Below, in pieces: positions 24,101 through 38,842 of a stretch of DNA of 64,000 nt. The stretch comes from Prunella strophiata (taxonomy: Eukaryota; Chordata; Aves; Passeriformes; Prunellidae). Both the position numbers and the translations under genes were made by a program. The stretch spans positions 22,292,385 to 22,356,384 of the forward strand of contig JAZBQD010000017.1 in NCBI GenBank assembly GCA_036583965.1, written 5' to 3'. The notes beneath the pieces were generated by a model. The model worked only from the letters and a program-made list of their open reading frames with translations. It was not told where the DNA came from and made no database searches. The first letter of the stretch is position 1; every line of letters starts with the position of its first letter.

Positions 24101-25408
24101 GTACTTAAGATATTCTAGTTCAATAGAAGTGAAAAAGATAAAGTGACCAGGCAGAGATTAAACAGACAACCCAGTGGGAGCGGATGTCCCAGGCTAGCCC
24201 ACGACCAACAGATGATCTCTCCCACAGAGGAACAGCTGTTTTCTGATCTTTTCATAATCTGATCTTAACACAGCCAAGACCTAATATTATCAGCAGAGTT
24301 ATCAAACTCAGGCTTGTTTTAATTTCAGCTCACACACATACACACACTTGGACTCCCTGAAAAGGACATAACCTCTGTAATTGCATATGGCAGGAGGAAA
24401 GGCACTTGCTTTCATGACAGACAGATACATATTGTTAATGTTCAGAGAGCATTTGTACATCAGTGGGAGTCACAAACCTGAGTTATTACTGCAAAAAGTC
24501 TTTATCTCTGCATATGGTAAGCACTGAGATGTCACAGATGTACATTAAAAGTACAGTGGGTTTTCTTGGTGGTAATCATGCCACCAGCTGAAGTCTCCTC
24601 TGCCAAATTTTTGTCCTGCCTAGGAAAATGCCTCTGCAGCAGGCCAGCTTCCACCAATATGCTTTCATTCAAGTGAAAAAGTTAACCACAAAGTACCACA
24701 TGTAACCACACACAAAGCACCACATATCTCTATTCCAGAGCTAAGTGCCCTCTCTCCACTCCCCAGCCCCTTGTAGGTTGGCTCTTGCCCCTGTTTTGCA
24801 GTTACTGAAAAGTAGTGATACCCAGCCTTTGCGCCGTGGCAATATGCAGCCCATTAAAACCGTTCAAGTAAACCACAGCCTGCTCCTACCTTTTTCTCCT
24901 GTCCCCTCCTGTTTCAAGAAGGCATGTATATGCAAACAACACTCTCAAATCTACAGTCTCACTGAGCAGAGGTCACGCTGTTTTGTGAGGCAGTTATGGT
25001 CAAGTCACAACGGGGAACAGCTGCATGAGCCTCTGACAAATGTGTCCCCTTGGAAACCGTGATATTGCCGCCCTGTCAGAACCAGCTGAATACCACTGTC
25101 ATACCATGGCATCCCAGAATATCAGTACTTGTTCTGCACGCCAAACTTAGAAAACTGACAGCTGGTTTTCACCATATTACAAGAATAAACCAGTGAATAC
25201 CATTCTCATGTCTTGCTGCCAAAAAGGAGGGTGAGGGTAAGAGCAGAAGGTGTCCACAGCAGAAGAGCCTTTAAACACTTGCAGAAACATCCTGAGTTTA
25301 GGTAGAAGAAATTGCTTCTGTATTTTTTCTTGAATTTCTGCCCTACTCCTCTGAGGTTGTTAGTAAATTCTGTTTAACAGTTAAAGTTCCCTGTTCCCAC
25401 TATATTAA

Positions 25409-25452
25409 GTTAAACTCTATTTTAACATTTAAAATGTTAAACTCTATTTTAA
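25409..25452. repeat. Two-copy direct repeat with 27-bp spacing
   Basis: The 17-mer GTTAAACTCTATTTTAA occurs at 25409 and again at 25436. Between them lies the near-palindrome TTAACATTTAAAATGTTAA. This is a local duplication in intronic sequence. Confidence 0.85.
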
Positions 25453-28400
25453 TATTTTCAGAAAAGGCTTTCATTACCATTCAAAATCTGTAGTATTAGA
25501 GAATTAGTTAATATCCACTTATGAAAGACACTATGTTTTTGGCAAAATATTATACTTCTATTCAGTTAACCTCCTCCAATGAAATTATCTGCAAAATGTT
25601 TTATGATTCTAAAATTATAAAGCTTTAGATCGTATCAAAGAAAAAAAGGACATAGACTGCAAACAAATGAATATGGGAATATTCATTCATTGGCATCTCC
25701 ATGAAGTAAAGTCACTAAAATAGACTTTAGTCACTTGTACATTTTTTTACAAGATATAGAATGGCCTGATAAAGAATGCTCACTCAGACATTGGAGCTGA
25801 TTTCCAGTTTGTGCTCTCTTTCACTACTTTCTCACAACAGCGTCAAAAGATTTGAGACACAGTTTGACTCCTGGCAAAGCCAACAACAAAATAAAGATGG
25901 ATATTAATGGGACTTCTGCACAATCCTTAGATGTCAGAAAATCTGTAGCTATGACAAGGGATTAAGAAGTTATGTTCTCCTATGACAGACCGTGTCACTA
26001 GTTGTTTTTTTTGCAGTGGACAGAGCACTTGATAATGAACAGCACAAAACAGCAGCACCCTGGGAACAAGGGCTCCCAATTTTTCCAAGGCTACCTTCCT
26101 TCTCTACCTGATGCATGTGACATGTGAGTCATTCCAGCACAAAGGTTCTAAACATGCATTTTCTAAATAAAAAAATGTTCCTATTGATTCACTTCATCTA
26201 GTTGTCTGGTTTTGGTTTCATCATGGTAGTGGAAAAGAGAAGTGCTGCATTCCAGTTTTACCTTGCATTTCCCTTCTTCCACTGAACAATTTCAGTGGTA
26301 TTTCTGTGGTATAAGGCCATGCAGTTTCCTGTCTCCTTTTGAAGCTGTTCTGAGATGCACTGGCATGAGCTGCTGCAATGCAAAATGGGATGTATTTCCT
26401 CTGTACCCACAGTGGGATATTTACCCAGATTCAACCTCCATTTGACAACCTCCATTTTTTTTTTTTTTTTTACCCAGGACTTCTTAGCAACATAAAGAGA
26501 AGTTCCCCTTCCAAAATATGTTAGTTACTTAATGCTTTGTGGCAGAAGCAATTAAAGGAATGATGGTAATGCTCTACACTACCCTGACAACTGGAAGCTG
26601 GGGGATGCACAGCAGAAGGGATGCACTGATTTTCAAAGAGGACCTGGTTCAGCACAATTCTGGAAAGTGTTGAATGCATATACTCAGTAGAGTATCAGTT
26701 TTTCTCCCAAGTAAGTTTCCAATTCCACAATGCATATTTTAAGTGTGTTTTGGATTGGTGTCCCTATACTTAAGTATCTGCTTATGTAGAAATCAACTGG
26801 ACTAAGTCATTATCTGTATAGAAGGTGGAACTGAATAATATTTATATGTACACAGTGACTTGATTCAAAAGCTGAAAAGAGGAAAGAAAACAAGAAGGAA
26901 AAAACAAAAATGAGGAGAGTAAAACTGTAAAGATCTGAGACACACTTCCTTTATTGAATTAAGTTTATAGTTTGAAAATTATACCATTCTCATGGCAAAA
27001 AATCCATTTCTGGCATAATAAAACCATTTTTGTAAAGTTTTCCATCTTTCCATGCTCCTACAGAAAAAGCCACATTTATAGATGTGTAAGCAGATCTCAG
27101 AAGCAGTGATTGCTCAGCCAGAAATTTGACTACTGGGCTGATTTGCACAAAATCACAGGTATAAATTTATACAGCATTTTGGAATATTTGGCACACTGGA
27201 ATTTTGTGCCTCTCTGCAGTTGAGAGCCCTGTGGAAGATGAGTGAGAAACAGAGCCCTTTCAGTTCAGTCTTCTCTAAGAAGAATTTTAATGTAAAACAT
27301 GCAAAACATGCCATCTCGTATCACCAGAGGCTTAGCGTGTTCTCAGCTACAGTGTAACACCAGTTTTAATGTCATCACATTTAAGAAAAACCTTTAATAA
27401 GCATAGCTGAGAAAGCAGTGCAAGAGGTCTGGAAGGGATAAGCCAGGGCTGTGTAGTTTGCCTGCTTTTGGTTTGCTCTAGACAGCAGCTGAGAAGCAGA
27501 ACTGGGAAATATGGGAGAGAAATAAAGATGAGGGGGAGAGAAGAGAGAGTAAGAACAAAGGATATGAAAAAAACATAACACCAAAGAGAGAGATTAAAAC
27601 CAGATGAGAATCCTCATCATCTGAAATCTAATTTATATCAGTGTTTCAAAATGAGTCAGTCTAACTGGGGCAGCGAGCAGAGAAACAAAGAAAAGGAGAA
27701 TGTAATAAATATTTTATTACATTAATCATAATAAGCTGCACTTTAAGTCTTGGCCAAAGCATATTCTTAAATCAAGCTGAGAATGTGAGCAGTTTCAGAC
27801 TTAAAGAGCATGAGGCCCACATGACTGTAATTAACATAATAAATCATACTGTGAAACTCTCTACACAGGCTGACAGCACTTGGTTGATATATTGCTTATT
27901 AAAGACTGCAGACATTTTTCCTTTATTTTATTAAAGTGCCATTGGTAGTGAATAAAGAAAGTACCCCTTTCTATTCTGTCTGAACTATCTACTAGCTCAG
28001 CCAGAGGAAGAGGAAATGTATTGGCAGGTCATGCCATTTACTTCTGGTAATACAGACTGCAGCACATGCACCCCAAAGAACTGCATTTCAATATATTTTT
28101 CTCTTACCATCTTTAACTTAGTAAAGTACTCCAGCTGCCTTGTTACAGATCTTGATGTATAATTTCTGAAATTCTCTGTTGGTGATTTTGCCCAGCCAGA
28201 CCAATTTGTTTTTGCCTTTCACAGTATATTGTCCAGTAGGAGTGAAGCAAACTACAAAGGGCATCAATTCTATGAAGAGCTCACAATTTACAAACCTGCA
28301 TAAGGAATTTCCATGCACACTTTGAACACACATATTTCTTTTATCTTCACTGGCTCAAAAAGCAGTATTTGAGGAGCAGCTCTTCACACAGTTCTCCAGA

Positions 28401-30321
28401 GAGAATGAAGTCTAACACTTCAAGTGAAACAGCTTCTAAGGTAGATTTTTAGCCTGCTTTTCTGTTTTGTGCTGAGTTCTCTCCTCCTCCCACTCTAGAG
28501 AAAAATACAACTGAGCTTTATTTTAACCTTTACAAACACAACTCTCATCAAATTAAACGGATAGAAGTTTAAAATCCAAAGGTCCTACAAGTCTGGGGAA
28601 GACTCAAAGCTGGGCAGAGGGCAGAGACATGAATACATTCCAGCTTTCAGAAGGAGGACAGCCCTCAAGCATTAGATACTGCGATAGGCAGCTGCTCACA
28701 CACCCTGGCTGACCAAAGACCACTTTATTCCAGACTAGCCGTGGCATGCCCAGGCATTTGCCAAGACAAAGGCTCCCAGGAGGTGCAGGAGCAGCTGGAA
28801 ATTTTGCACAGTGAGGAGACAAACCTGCAACAAAAGCACACTCATCAATAGCCAGACTGTTGTTCATGGCACAATTAATTTTTTTCTGTCCTTGAATATG
28901 TGTTTAAACCTAGTTTATCATAGTTTGACTGAGTAAATATTTAGACACATTTTGCAGCTCTATTTGAGTAAAGTCTCTTTAAGTAAAATGAGGAGTTTCA
29001 GATGTTTTCTAGCTATGTATACACTCAGGAGAGTATACACAAATTACATATCTCTCTGTTGCTCAGAATATTGTTATTATTTCTCTTCTGTATTTACACT
29101 GTCAAAATTTTCCTGTCAGGATTGTTATTTCCATTAAAATAATTTGTTCTTCTATATAGGATATGAACAATCAGTTCCCCTGCTACTGAATGAGTTCATA
29201 CCAAAACTGACATGAACCAATTAATATAAGGGTGACATGGGGCATAGTTTAATGGATATAATTGTGGATGTGTTATACACATACATGGCTATTTTAATAT
29301 ACACCAGCACAATAAACAGTCTGATATATTTAACAATTCTGTAAGTGAATGGTAATGGAACAAGTTATTTTCCAACTGTAAGTTTTCTAAGGACTATCTT
29401 AAACTGGGGGGGAGGAAAACAGAAGCGTAAAGCCAATTCTTTATATAGAGAGGGAAAATAAAATTTAAATCTGATAGCAAAAACCCAAAATGTCTGTCAG
29501 CATAAAGGCACGAATACTGTTCTGGAATGCCAGGAATAGTGCTCCTGTTACTTTGTTTCCTTGGATTTATAGTCATAAGAGAAATGAAGTCCTGAACAAA
29601 TGGCAACGCTCCATCTGCCAAGAGCAAAGGACAGAAAGAAACACCATAAGCTGGCACGTCAACACAGCCGAAGGACAGAGCCTGTAACAATCAGGAGAGT
29701 GCTCCAAGTTGTGGACAAAATGAAATTGCTGCCATACAAAACCATCAATGCTTCTCTGGCTCATTCATACTGCTATGCTTGACCAGTCACTGTAGGAAAG
29801 CAGAGATTAGGCACATACCCAGTGAAAAGAGAAATGAGTGCAAACAGAAAATCAAGACAAGATGTTCAAGGATCAGAGATGAACATCCTTATTTTTCACA
29901 GGCTTGATCTCTGGGTACAGGTTTCCTGATTGAAATAATACAGCACATTCAGCTGTTGCACTGAGGTGATGTGACCTGGGGTAGAATAGCTCAGAATACA
30001 TTTTTTCCTTCTCTGAACAAAACAGAAGGTCAGCTTTTTTTTTTTTCATTTTTTCCTTCCCAAGCACAAAGCAGAAAGCAATTGATTAAATATTATTAAT
30101 CTATTGTTGTATGGTTTGAAGTGATGTTTTCATCATGAAGACCCAGGAAGTCAATGAAAAGCTACAACAGAGCACAGCGTCACTGTGACAGTCACCCTCA
30201 GTCTAATCGACAGGAACACACGCAAAATTTCTCTGTGTGTATGTGCATTTACCATTCAACTAGAGTTAAAGGGATTAACAGGTATATATTAGAAATAGGA
30301 TGCAGCTAATGCATAATTGTA

Positions 30322-30349
30322 TAATTATACATTGATCAATGTATAATTA
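30322..30349. repeat. 28-bp perfect palindrome
   Basis: Half-site TAATTATACATTGA (30322-30335) is followed at once by its exact reverse complement (30336-30349), with no spacer. It lies directly before the 16-bp tandem repeat. Confidence 0.93.
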
Positions 30350-30350
30350 A

Positions 30351-30398
30351 GCAAAGTTTTAATAACGCAAAGTTTTAATAACACAAAATTTTGATGAG
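30351..30398. repeat. 16-bp tandem repeat, three copies
   Basis: GCAAAGTTTTAATAAC at 30351 and 30367 is an exact repeat. A third, diverged copy (ACAAAATTTTGATGAG) starts at 30383. Confidence 0.88.
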
Positions 30399-31291
30399 AC
30401 AGCAGGGTCCTCAGCAGCACTTTTCAAAAGACATGTGTACAGAAAGCCCCACCCGCACTCTCACCATGGGCAGGATTCAGTGGGAACCATGACCTGGGAA
30501 TTGCTGTGTCTAACACAACATTTGTGTGGTCAGCAGCATCCTTCCATTTTTAAAGGGCAGCATTGCTGGGCTCCAGACAAAAGTAGACTTATTTGGGAAA
30601 TGAAAACACAGTTCTGCCACACCGTTCCACAGAGGCCAACAGCCACATTCAAGCTGTTCAAAACAATCAGCACTGAAAGCAGCTTTTCTGTGACCATTCT
30701 GTGGAGCGCCCCAGCAAGAACAAGTCATCAGGGAAAGAAGCCATTCCACCTTCTCTCTCAAAGCTTTGATTTAATAGCCTGTTTCAACACTTCCTGGAAT
30801 GGGCATATGTGTGATTTAAGCATACTTTATCAAAGAAAGATAGATTTCATCATGTTTCACTGTTTCCAGGATCTGAATGTTTTAGCAAAGACTGCTCTGT
30901 GCTGTGCCAGCCACGATAAAATACCTAAAATATCATCATGCTTCTGCTTTCTTTTCTGGAAAAATTCAAACAAGGATTTCTGTATTCCAAATTTTTCTCT
31001 TGCTTAGAAAGATAGAAAATACACTCAGATATTTTTCCCGATCTGTTTCATGCTCAAGCAGATTCTAGGTTTAATGCAAACATGAAAAAAGAAGACTCAC
31101 TAAGAGGAACATAATTTAGGTATGAAGAAAATGGGAGAAATGAGTAGTCACTGCACGCTGGCTTCACAGAACAGCTTATGCAAAAATGCCATATTCCCAT
31201 CACTGAGACAGGTGAAAACAGCTCTCCCCAAAGTCTACCACTATTAAAACCCTAGATCTTGAATACAAATGTGAAGTAGTCCTTCTGTAGG

Positions 31292-31820
31292 TATAGAATC
31301 ATTGAATCATAGAATCATTAAGACCTTTAAGAAATCAAGACCAACCCACCCATTGTACTAATGTACCACATTAGTACAATCACCATGTTCACCACTAAAC
31401 CATGTCCTCAAGCACCATATCCACAGTTTTTGAACAGTTTCACAGGGATGATGACTCTACCACTTCCCTGGGTAGCCTGTTCCAGTGCTTTACAGCCCCT
31501 TAGATGATGAATTTTTCCCAAATATTCAACCATAATCTCCCCTTGTGCAGCTAGAGGCTATTTCCTCTCATCCTCTCACTTGCCTGGGAGAAGAAACCAA
31601 CACATACCTGGCTGCCCAAGCTAAACAACCCCAGTTCCTTCAGCTGCTCCTCATCAGACTTGTATTCCAGATCCTCTCCCAGATTTGTTGCCCTTCTCTG
31701 TACATGTTTCAGGACCTCAATGCCTTTGTTGGAGTGAGGAGCCCAAACCAAAACTGACTACAGGATTTGAAGCGTGGCCTCACCACTATCCTAAACAGGG
31801 GAATGATCACTTTCTAGGCT
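31292..31820 (-). mobile_element. CR1 LINE fragment in the KIAA1958 intron, minus strand
   Basis: The plus strand starts with the reversed CR1 tail (ATAGAATCATTGAATCATAGAATCATTAAG) and continues with CCACTTCCCTGGGTAGCCTGTTCCAGTGC. The minus-strand frame at 31551-31751 keeps the ORF2 C-terminal signature (EVLKHVQRRATNLGEDLE, then EEQLKELGLFSL). It is in the same orientation as KIAA1958 transcription. A 13-bp perfect hairpin interrupts it at 31352-31380. Confidence 0.9.
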
Positions 31821-34800
31821 GCGTTTAGCCAGCCTCACACAAAGCGGAAAACCACTCTCAGAAAGTGTCCAGATCTAAACCATAAAGACCTGTGTTCCCT
31901 TTTTCTCCCAGCATCCCATCTGAAGTATAAAAGTAAAGTGAGTGTCTGAAGCCTTTCCAGGGTCAGCATCTCTCTTGGCTCCTGCACTGCATCTCCTCTG
32001 CAGATCCAAATCTGACCCTACCTTGATTCTCTTTTGTTAAAGACTCACAAATCATAAGCTGAAAATAGCTCCAAAATGAAACAATTGCAAAGATCACACA
32101 AAGGAACTGATCTCTGATCAAAAGCACCATGTTAAATAATCTATTTCCTAAAATTAAAGTGATGTTGAGTACAGATGTGTCCAATTTTTTTTTTTTTTTG
32201 TTTTTACCCATATGTTTTCAGGACAGCTGGAACCAGCAGAGGCATTATTTTCTTCTTTTATATAACAGTATCATAAAACAGAGCACTTCACACAAAACAG
32301 TTGCCTATTTAAGACACCCTAGAGAAAGGGAGAACATAGCATCTCAATTATATTGGTTTGCAAAAATGATTGTTTTCTACTTTTCATTGTGCGTTCTATT
32401 TTTTGCTTTTCTGAGTTTCACGTTAGGGTAATGGGGGACAGGGTATATTCCTGTGTCTGAAATGAACAGTGATGCTCCAGAACACAACCATTCATTAAAA
32501 TGGGCAATTTGTCTTCTGGTATCACATACCATCTTCCTTAATACTATTTGTGCTATGGTACTTAGAATGAAAAATATATATTTAAATGAAGAGTGAATAA
32601 TTCTCAGTGATGCAATTCCTCAATGCAGAACTCCAGTGAATATTCTCAACTGTTTGTCAGCTGAACGTGGTATGCTTCACAAAATTAATCCTTAAAAACT
32701 GCTGGGGCCTGGCTGCAACAGTCCCTTTTCTTTCCCTCATAGCTGCAGGCAAGTAACTTTCACAGACTGCATGGAAATGATCATTCTTTCACCTTCCTCC
32801 ATTACACAGGATCAATAGGCCTATGCACCTTTTATTGCAGGAATTCAATTGAAATCCCATCCCCAAACATCTCCCACACCAATCTATTTTCAGTATGAAT
32901 ACCCATGAGTGGTTTCCTCCAAGCAGTGTATGTATCTGTATCTATATCTGTATCTCCAGTAAGACTGCTGCCAGGAGATGTCTCTTTGTGCTGCAGGTAG
33001 CTCCACTCAAAGGAGGTCCATGCTGAAAAGAGGAAACAAGCCCTGACATCAAGGAAAGCAGCATCCTAATCTTTTGCATGCATAGCTATTGTGATAAACA
33101 CTTAGTATTTAGGACAACATCTATGTGACAAAGTCCATTGCTGATTATACAGAAAGGCTGGCATGTGCAAGAGCTTTCTGTGTCTGAAAGGAATTTCCAC
33201 TAAAGAAAATACATGTGAAGTCCTGAAAGGTAATCAATATATTTCTTAAGCACAGCGAAAATCTAAAGATATTGTAATAATTGATGAGTTTTCATTTCTG
33301 TGCTCTTCTGCTAACAGAACAGCTGTAAGAACAGCTGCACAAACAACTCTTGTATTAGAGTTGTTAGTACTATGGGTTCATTTCTTTTTTAAAAGTTTGT
33401 TTGTCATGCTGTGCACCCAGATGATAAAAGCAATTACACAACTACTCTGCCAAGGCTAAACTTGTCCTCTTTATGCTACTGTCCTGCTTTTAAACAGAAC
33501 TCCCTTGTAATATTATAAAGATAAGTAATCATTACCTAGACTTCTAGAATAAAGACGTCTAGCAAGACTTCTAGACTACAGCTCCCAAAACATTAGATTA
33601 TAATTTAACAGCATTTGTATGAAGATAATTGAAGGTGGGAGTGGGCTGGCAAATCACTGCTGCAAGATCAGGTGATTAATCAAGTCAATAGCTTCCTTTT
33701 TTCTGATATTTAAAACTATAATGATGTAATTTTATTATTCTAAATAAGCCAGGCCCTAGCAACTTAAAAGAAAAAAAAAGTGCTATATTTTTTGTAATTA
33801 TGTATCTCAGCACTGATTATTTTTAGTCCATCGACTAGAGCAGCAATAAATATCAATTATAGGACCTAAAGAGTCACCAGTGGACTCTGAACTCTTCAGT
33901 ACAACACAAAGAGAAGAGGCTGTCTCACCCCTACATATATCTAAGTGTTCACTTGACCACATTCAGCAGCATATGTCCCTGCAGGCTTCAAGCAGTCACT
34001 TTAGCCAAAACTCATCAATCTTTGTATGTAAACCACAAACAGAGAGACCGATCAGCAGTTATTTGAGTGTTCTTGGAAGAACATTATTTAAATAAGAGTT
34101 TGGTAAATTTCTTTTGATGTGATTATTTTTCTTGTGCTACTTGGCACGGTTCCACTGGGCTTGAAATAATCACAACAAGGATTAATTCTGCCTTTCTGTA
34201 TGCTTTATATACACCCCTAAAGAAGGCATTATTTTTTCTTGTTTGCACTTCTCTGGAATGTGCGAGGCTGACACTTTTTTTTACAGATAAACAGTGATTT
34301 AGAAATTAGAGCTAAATCTAGTCAAAACTGTCAGTTCATAAGGTGTGAAGAGACTCCTTTAATCTTAAGGTTTTGTAACGTTTTGATGCTCATCCAACAG
34401 CTCCTAATCCACAAATGTTATATGAGGAACTTGGTTCTCTTTTAATTTAAACTCACACCATTGCAGACATTGCAGACAGAAAGAAGCGGGGAAAGGGAGA
34501 GGTCATACTTCTTCTGATTATAGAGAAATACTTAAAATATTCCACTAAGAGCTCTACATCATTATCCAACAAGCCCCAGATGCACTCCATTTTATAATGG
34601 TCATGTTCAGGCAGACTTATATGAACACCTGTAACCTACAGGGATGTCCACTCTGAGAGCAGAACAAGAGTCAACCCTTTTAGTTTCCCACTTGTGAAAG
34701 GCTACAATCCTGCTTACACTTTCCCATGACAGGAGCACAGGAACAGAACTACATCTTTGCCTGAGTTACCCAGCTAAGCCGACTCACCAGCACTGATCTG

Positions 34801-36489
34801 GACTGACACACCAGTTACAGAAAATGAAAGAACTGAGAGGGTCTCAGAGCAGAGACATCAGGGCCAGGAAGGCTAGGCACTGCCCTCAGCACAGACCAGC
34901 ATCCATCACAGTCCACATTCAAACATGGGTGCTTTTGATAGCCATAATGCCAGGGCAGTGAGCAGCACTGACTATGAGAGGAGAGGTGCTTGCAGACACT
35001 CTTTCCCTTCCAAACTCTGAAAATGCCTGTACACATAAAACAAGCTGTCAGGTGAGTTCAGTGATGGGTGTGCATGAAGGCACTGTGATGGTACACACAG
35101 AATGTAATCTGTCACATCACTGACAGAAGCAACAACCCCAGTCAAGACATTTAGATGATTTTTTATTTTGCATCTCTGCTTAATATTCTGCATTTAGGAC
35201 AGTCTGTACATAGGGGTTGGATATCTTTTTTTTATCATGGGACTCTTTGTTCCTGTATTTATAGTGACACACTAGTGTTGAATCAGAAATGTCCTGCTGC
35301 ACTGTCTTGTTAATACAAAACACATCTTCAGCCTCACTCTTCAAGTGGAAATTCAGTGTTCTTCACAAATTCTTCAGCAATTCTCTTTACAAAGTAAATC
35401 CTACGTCTCTCAGAATCAAAATTTATGTTCATTCAAAATAAGATCTTTCCTCCTCTGAGCCACAGTCTCCCTCCATAGCCTTCTGCAGTAACACCAAATC
35501 ATTTCCATTCCTCGTTTCAGACATCCAAATGTCACAAATTGCTCTCAGCTGCATGTACTACAAGCTAAAGCATCACGTTTCTTACTCATCTTCCATCTCC
35601 ACTGATGTGATCTACCTTGCCCTTGCTGGTTCTTGAACATTATAAACAGCCCAAGTATTAGCAAAAACATAGGACAGAAGAAATAGTTTGAGAAGTAGAA
35701 ATTGCAGAAATTCCCTGCTCTCCACGTCTGCAAAAATTCCTCTCCTAACGCAGGTTCTCTCAGGTTTTCCAGAAGTAAAGAAAGGACTAAATAATACCTA
35801 CACACATTCTTGAAGGCTTTGCTATTAGAATGATAAAGTAAAATCTGAAAACTCTCAGATGAATGTCCACTTATTAGTGCTGAAATGTAACAAAAAACAA
35901 TTCAGTATATTCCACAGTGCAAAAACCAGTATCTAACCTAACTGAATCATCACTGGGATGCCACTTCTCTTTTGAGACATGAAAATATCTTTGTAAGGTC
36001 CCTGCTTACACATTAAGTTGCCACAGCTTAATCAAAGAGAGTAAATAAGTTTTTTTAAAAAAAAAAAAACACGTTTGAAAGACAGACAAGTCCAAAAGCA
36101 CAATGTGGCTTAAACTGGCCTGACTAACATACATCATCCAGATTTTTGATTTCATGGATAATCTCACTCAGACTTTCATGATCTATGGGATTACCATGCA
36201 TGGACACTATCAGCTGTGTCTGGCTATAAATGCAAGGATATGTCACTTCAGCTAAAGCTCAAGTAGTATTTCTTGCTGGTTGGACTGCAGCCTTTAATCA
36301 TAACTTAAATAAGGCCTTAGTCCTGTAGACCCACCAGTTCTAATGGGACCAGGAGCAAGTTTTCAGATATTGGAGAGGATAAGGCAGAATTTAAATCCCC
36401 TGCTCTCTTTCAACTTTGTTTAGTCAAGCAGACACTGAGTCAATAAATTAATAAAAGCTCTAGGTTTTTTGACATAATTAGTTCCTGCC

Positions 36490-36506
36490 TTTTTTTTTTT
36501 TTTTTT
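36490..36506. repeat. T17 homopolymer
   Basis: Uninterrupted T run inside the intron. Nothing retroposed is recognised beside it. Confidence 0.85.
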
Positions 36507-38842
36507 ACATCAGAATGTAAAAGATTCATATACTGTCTGTTTAGGACAGAAAATTTTTACACAGGATAGATAAACATCCTCTTGCAGTTCAATATTGCTC
36601 AAATTTTATATATCATGCACCACTTTCAGTACATCACTCTTTGTTAGGAGACAATCTAACAAAATCACTGTACATGAGCATCCACCCTAATCTAGTCTTT
36701 AATCAAACCTCTACATTTTACCTGCAAGAATCTGCTGTGCATCTGTAATAAATTCAATTTCCAACATTGCCCACCTTTTTGCAACTTCAACATTTAACAA
36801 TGCCAGCACTTCTTTCCCAAAGGAGAAGGCTCTATGGAAATGGGGGACTTTACTCATGTCATATGTCACATTACTTTGTCTTCATTAAAATGCCACTACC
36901 TCTGAGTAAAATAACAGCATGTGACAACAACACTGTACCAGTCTGAGGAGAGGAATTGTGTAATGCTTTTTAGGAATAGCACAAGAAATTTAACCATTGA
37001 GAACATAACTGAATAAACTGGAATTTGGACAGCGCTCCCGAGAACCCCAAAAAGCAAGCACTTGGAGGTTCTGAGGGTTGATTTAGGCAGTGGGTGTAAT
37101 CCAGGTGCAATCCCACTTCGCCCTCAAAGTGAGACACTAGACATGGACCAATTCTGGTTTTGAAACTAAATAAATGTGAAAATATTGTGCTGCATCCATT
37201 CTCGTAAGGTTTAACCCTAAGCAGTAACAACTGCTGACCTTGTTTGGCTTCTGAGGGCCTGGCAAAAACAGTTGAAAGGAGATTGGATTTTTTAATGGAT
37301 CTGTTGAAATATCTCTCCCAGATAACACACACCTAACATGGAAAAATTCTGCTTAGGTTTGTCTTCCGTTGTCCCAAATTGCAAGCTTGAGACCAAGCAA
37401 GTTGCAGAGGCAGGGAGGTAGAAACCAGGTCTCTACATATAGCAGTGATAGGTTATAAACTGAGGAAGGCAGAGTAAGTACATTTAACACACAATTGGGG
37501 TTGAGTGGCAGCAGGCATCCTGCCTTCCTCATATTTAGCAGAGCGGAGTTGGTTTCAAACGAGACGGAATTTTGCAAGGGAATTTCCATGAGGGGTGTTG
37601 TATGACAGGACTACTGCAAAATAACATCTCAGAGATGCAGTCATGCAAGAAATGGGTCCCAAAGAAGAATTTGCTTTGCTGTAACTAAGACAATTATCAT
37701 TCTTCAAAATTTCTAATGCTTAGTAGGGTTTTACTTAGTAAAACTGTGTATTTAACTTTGTCTGTTGTTCTACCTGGCATGAAGATCTGCAGGCTCTTGC
37801 CAGTTGATAGTGTTCAATCAGTTTTTCAGGATGTTCAAGCTAAAGGGTTTTAGCTCTTACAGTACCTGCCACAAGGACTGCATACAGGCAGTTTTTAGCC
37901 CTTTCACTGTTTGTCTGTACTCTGTCTGACCAAGCAGTCCAAGGCTGAACCAGCAAGGGAGCAGATGGAAAACTTGCTCTTGCCTTGTCTCCTCCTGGGA
38001 TGGCACCACTAAAGAAGAAGCTGGAAGAGTGAGAACTGTCTGTGCCCAGGTCCAGAGGGAGCTGACAAGTCTGCTCCAGAAACAGATTTCCACCTCCTTC
38101 CAAAGACCTGTGGCTAACAGTTGTTCTCCACGTGGGATAATCACTCAGCGGAAGTCAGCTGTTCTAACATGCTCTTTATCCAATAATGTTGATCTGTTTG
38201 TGCCAATTCTATATGCTCTGGCAGGAGATGAGAAAAATTATGGACACAGTGTATGAAAACTTTCACTGGGAAAATGGAAAAAGACCCATTTTATTATGGA
38301 TTAAAGACTTATCAGTTTCATGGTTAAGGTTGTATTGATACTTCTTGTGTCCACAGACTGCTCTGATTTATAAGTAATGATTTATAGAAACAAAAACCTC
38401 TGCTGGTACTCTCCTTTGCCTTTCCAGGTCCAACAGTGCTCATCTGACAAGGTGAAGGAAACACCAGACTCTCCAACTCTAGGCTACACTGGGTGAGACC
38501 ACTTATTTCTGGTTCATCAAGAGTGCATGGTCCAGTTCAAGTCCTCCCTGACCCACGCACACAGCAAGGTCACCACATGCTCTCTCCCATGACAGAACTG
38601 TACCCAAAATGGACCTTAAAAACCATTTTGCCTATGGCTGCAGTACACTTTCTCACACACAGGTAAGCACCTGAGGTTTTCCGAATCCTCTCCCAGGTGT
38701 ATGCGGCTTCCATACCTACTGACTTATGTGCCAGTAGGACCCTAATGGCACATACAGCAGCACATACACCCCCTCTGTACCCTCGCTGAGCCAGGCCTGG
38801 GGGCCACCCCCAAAATGCCACCACCCCTCCACTCCTGCCCAG

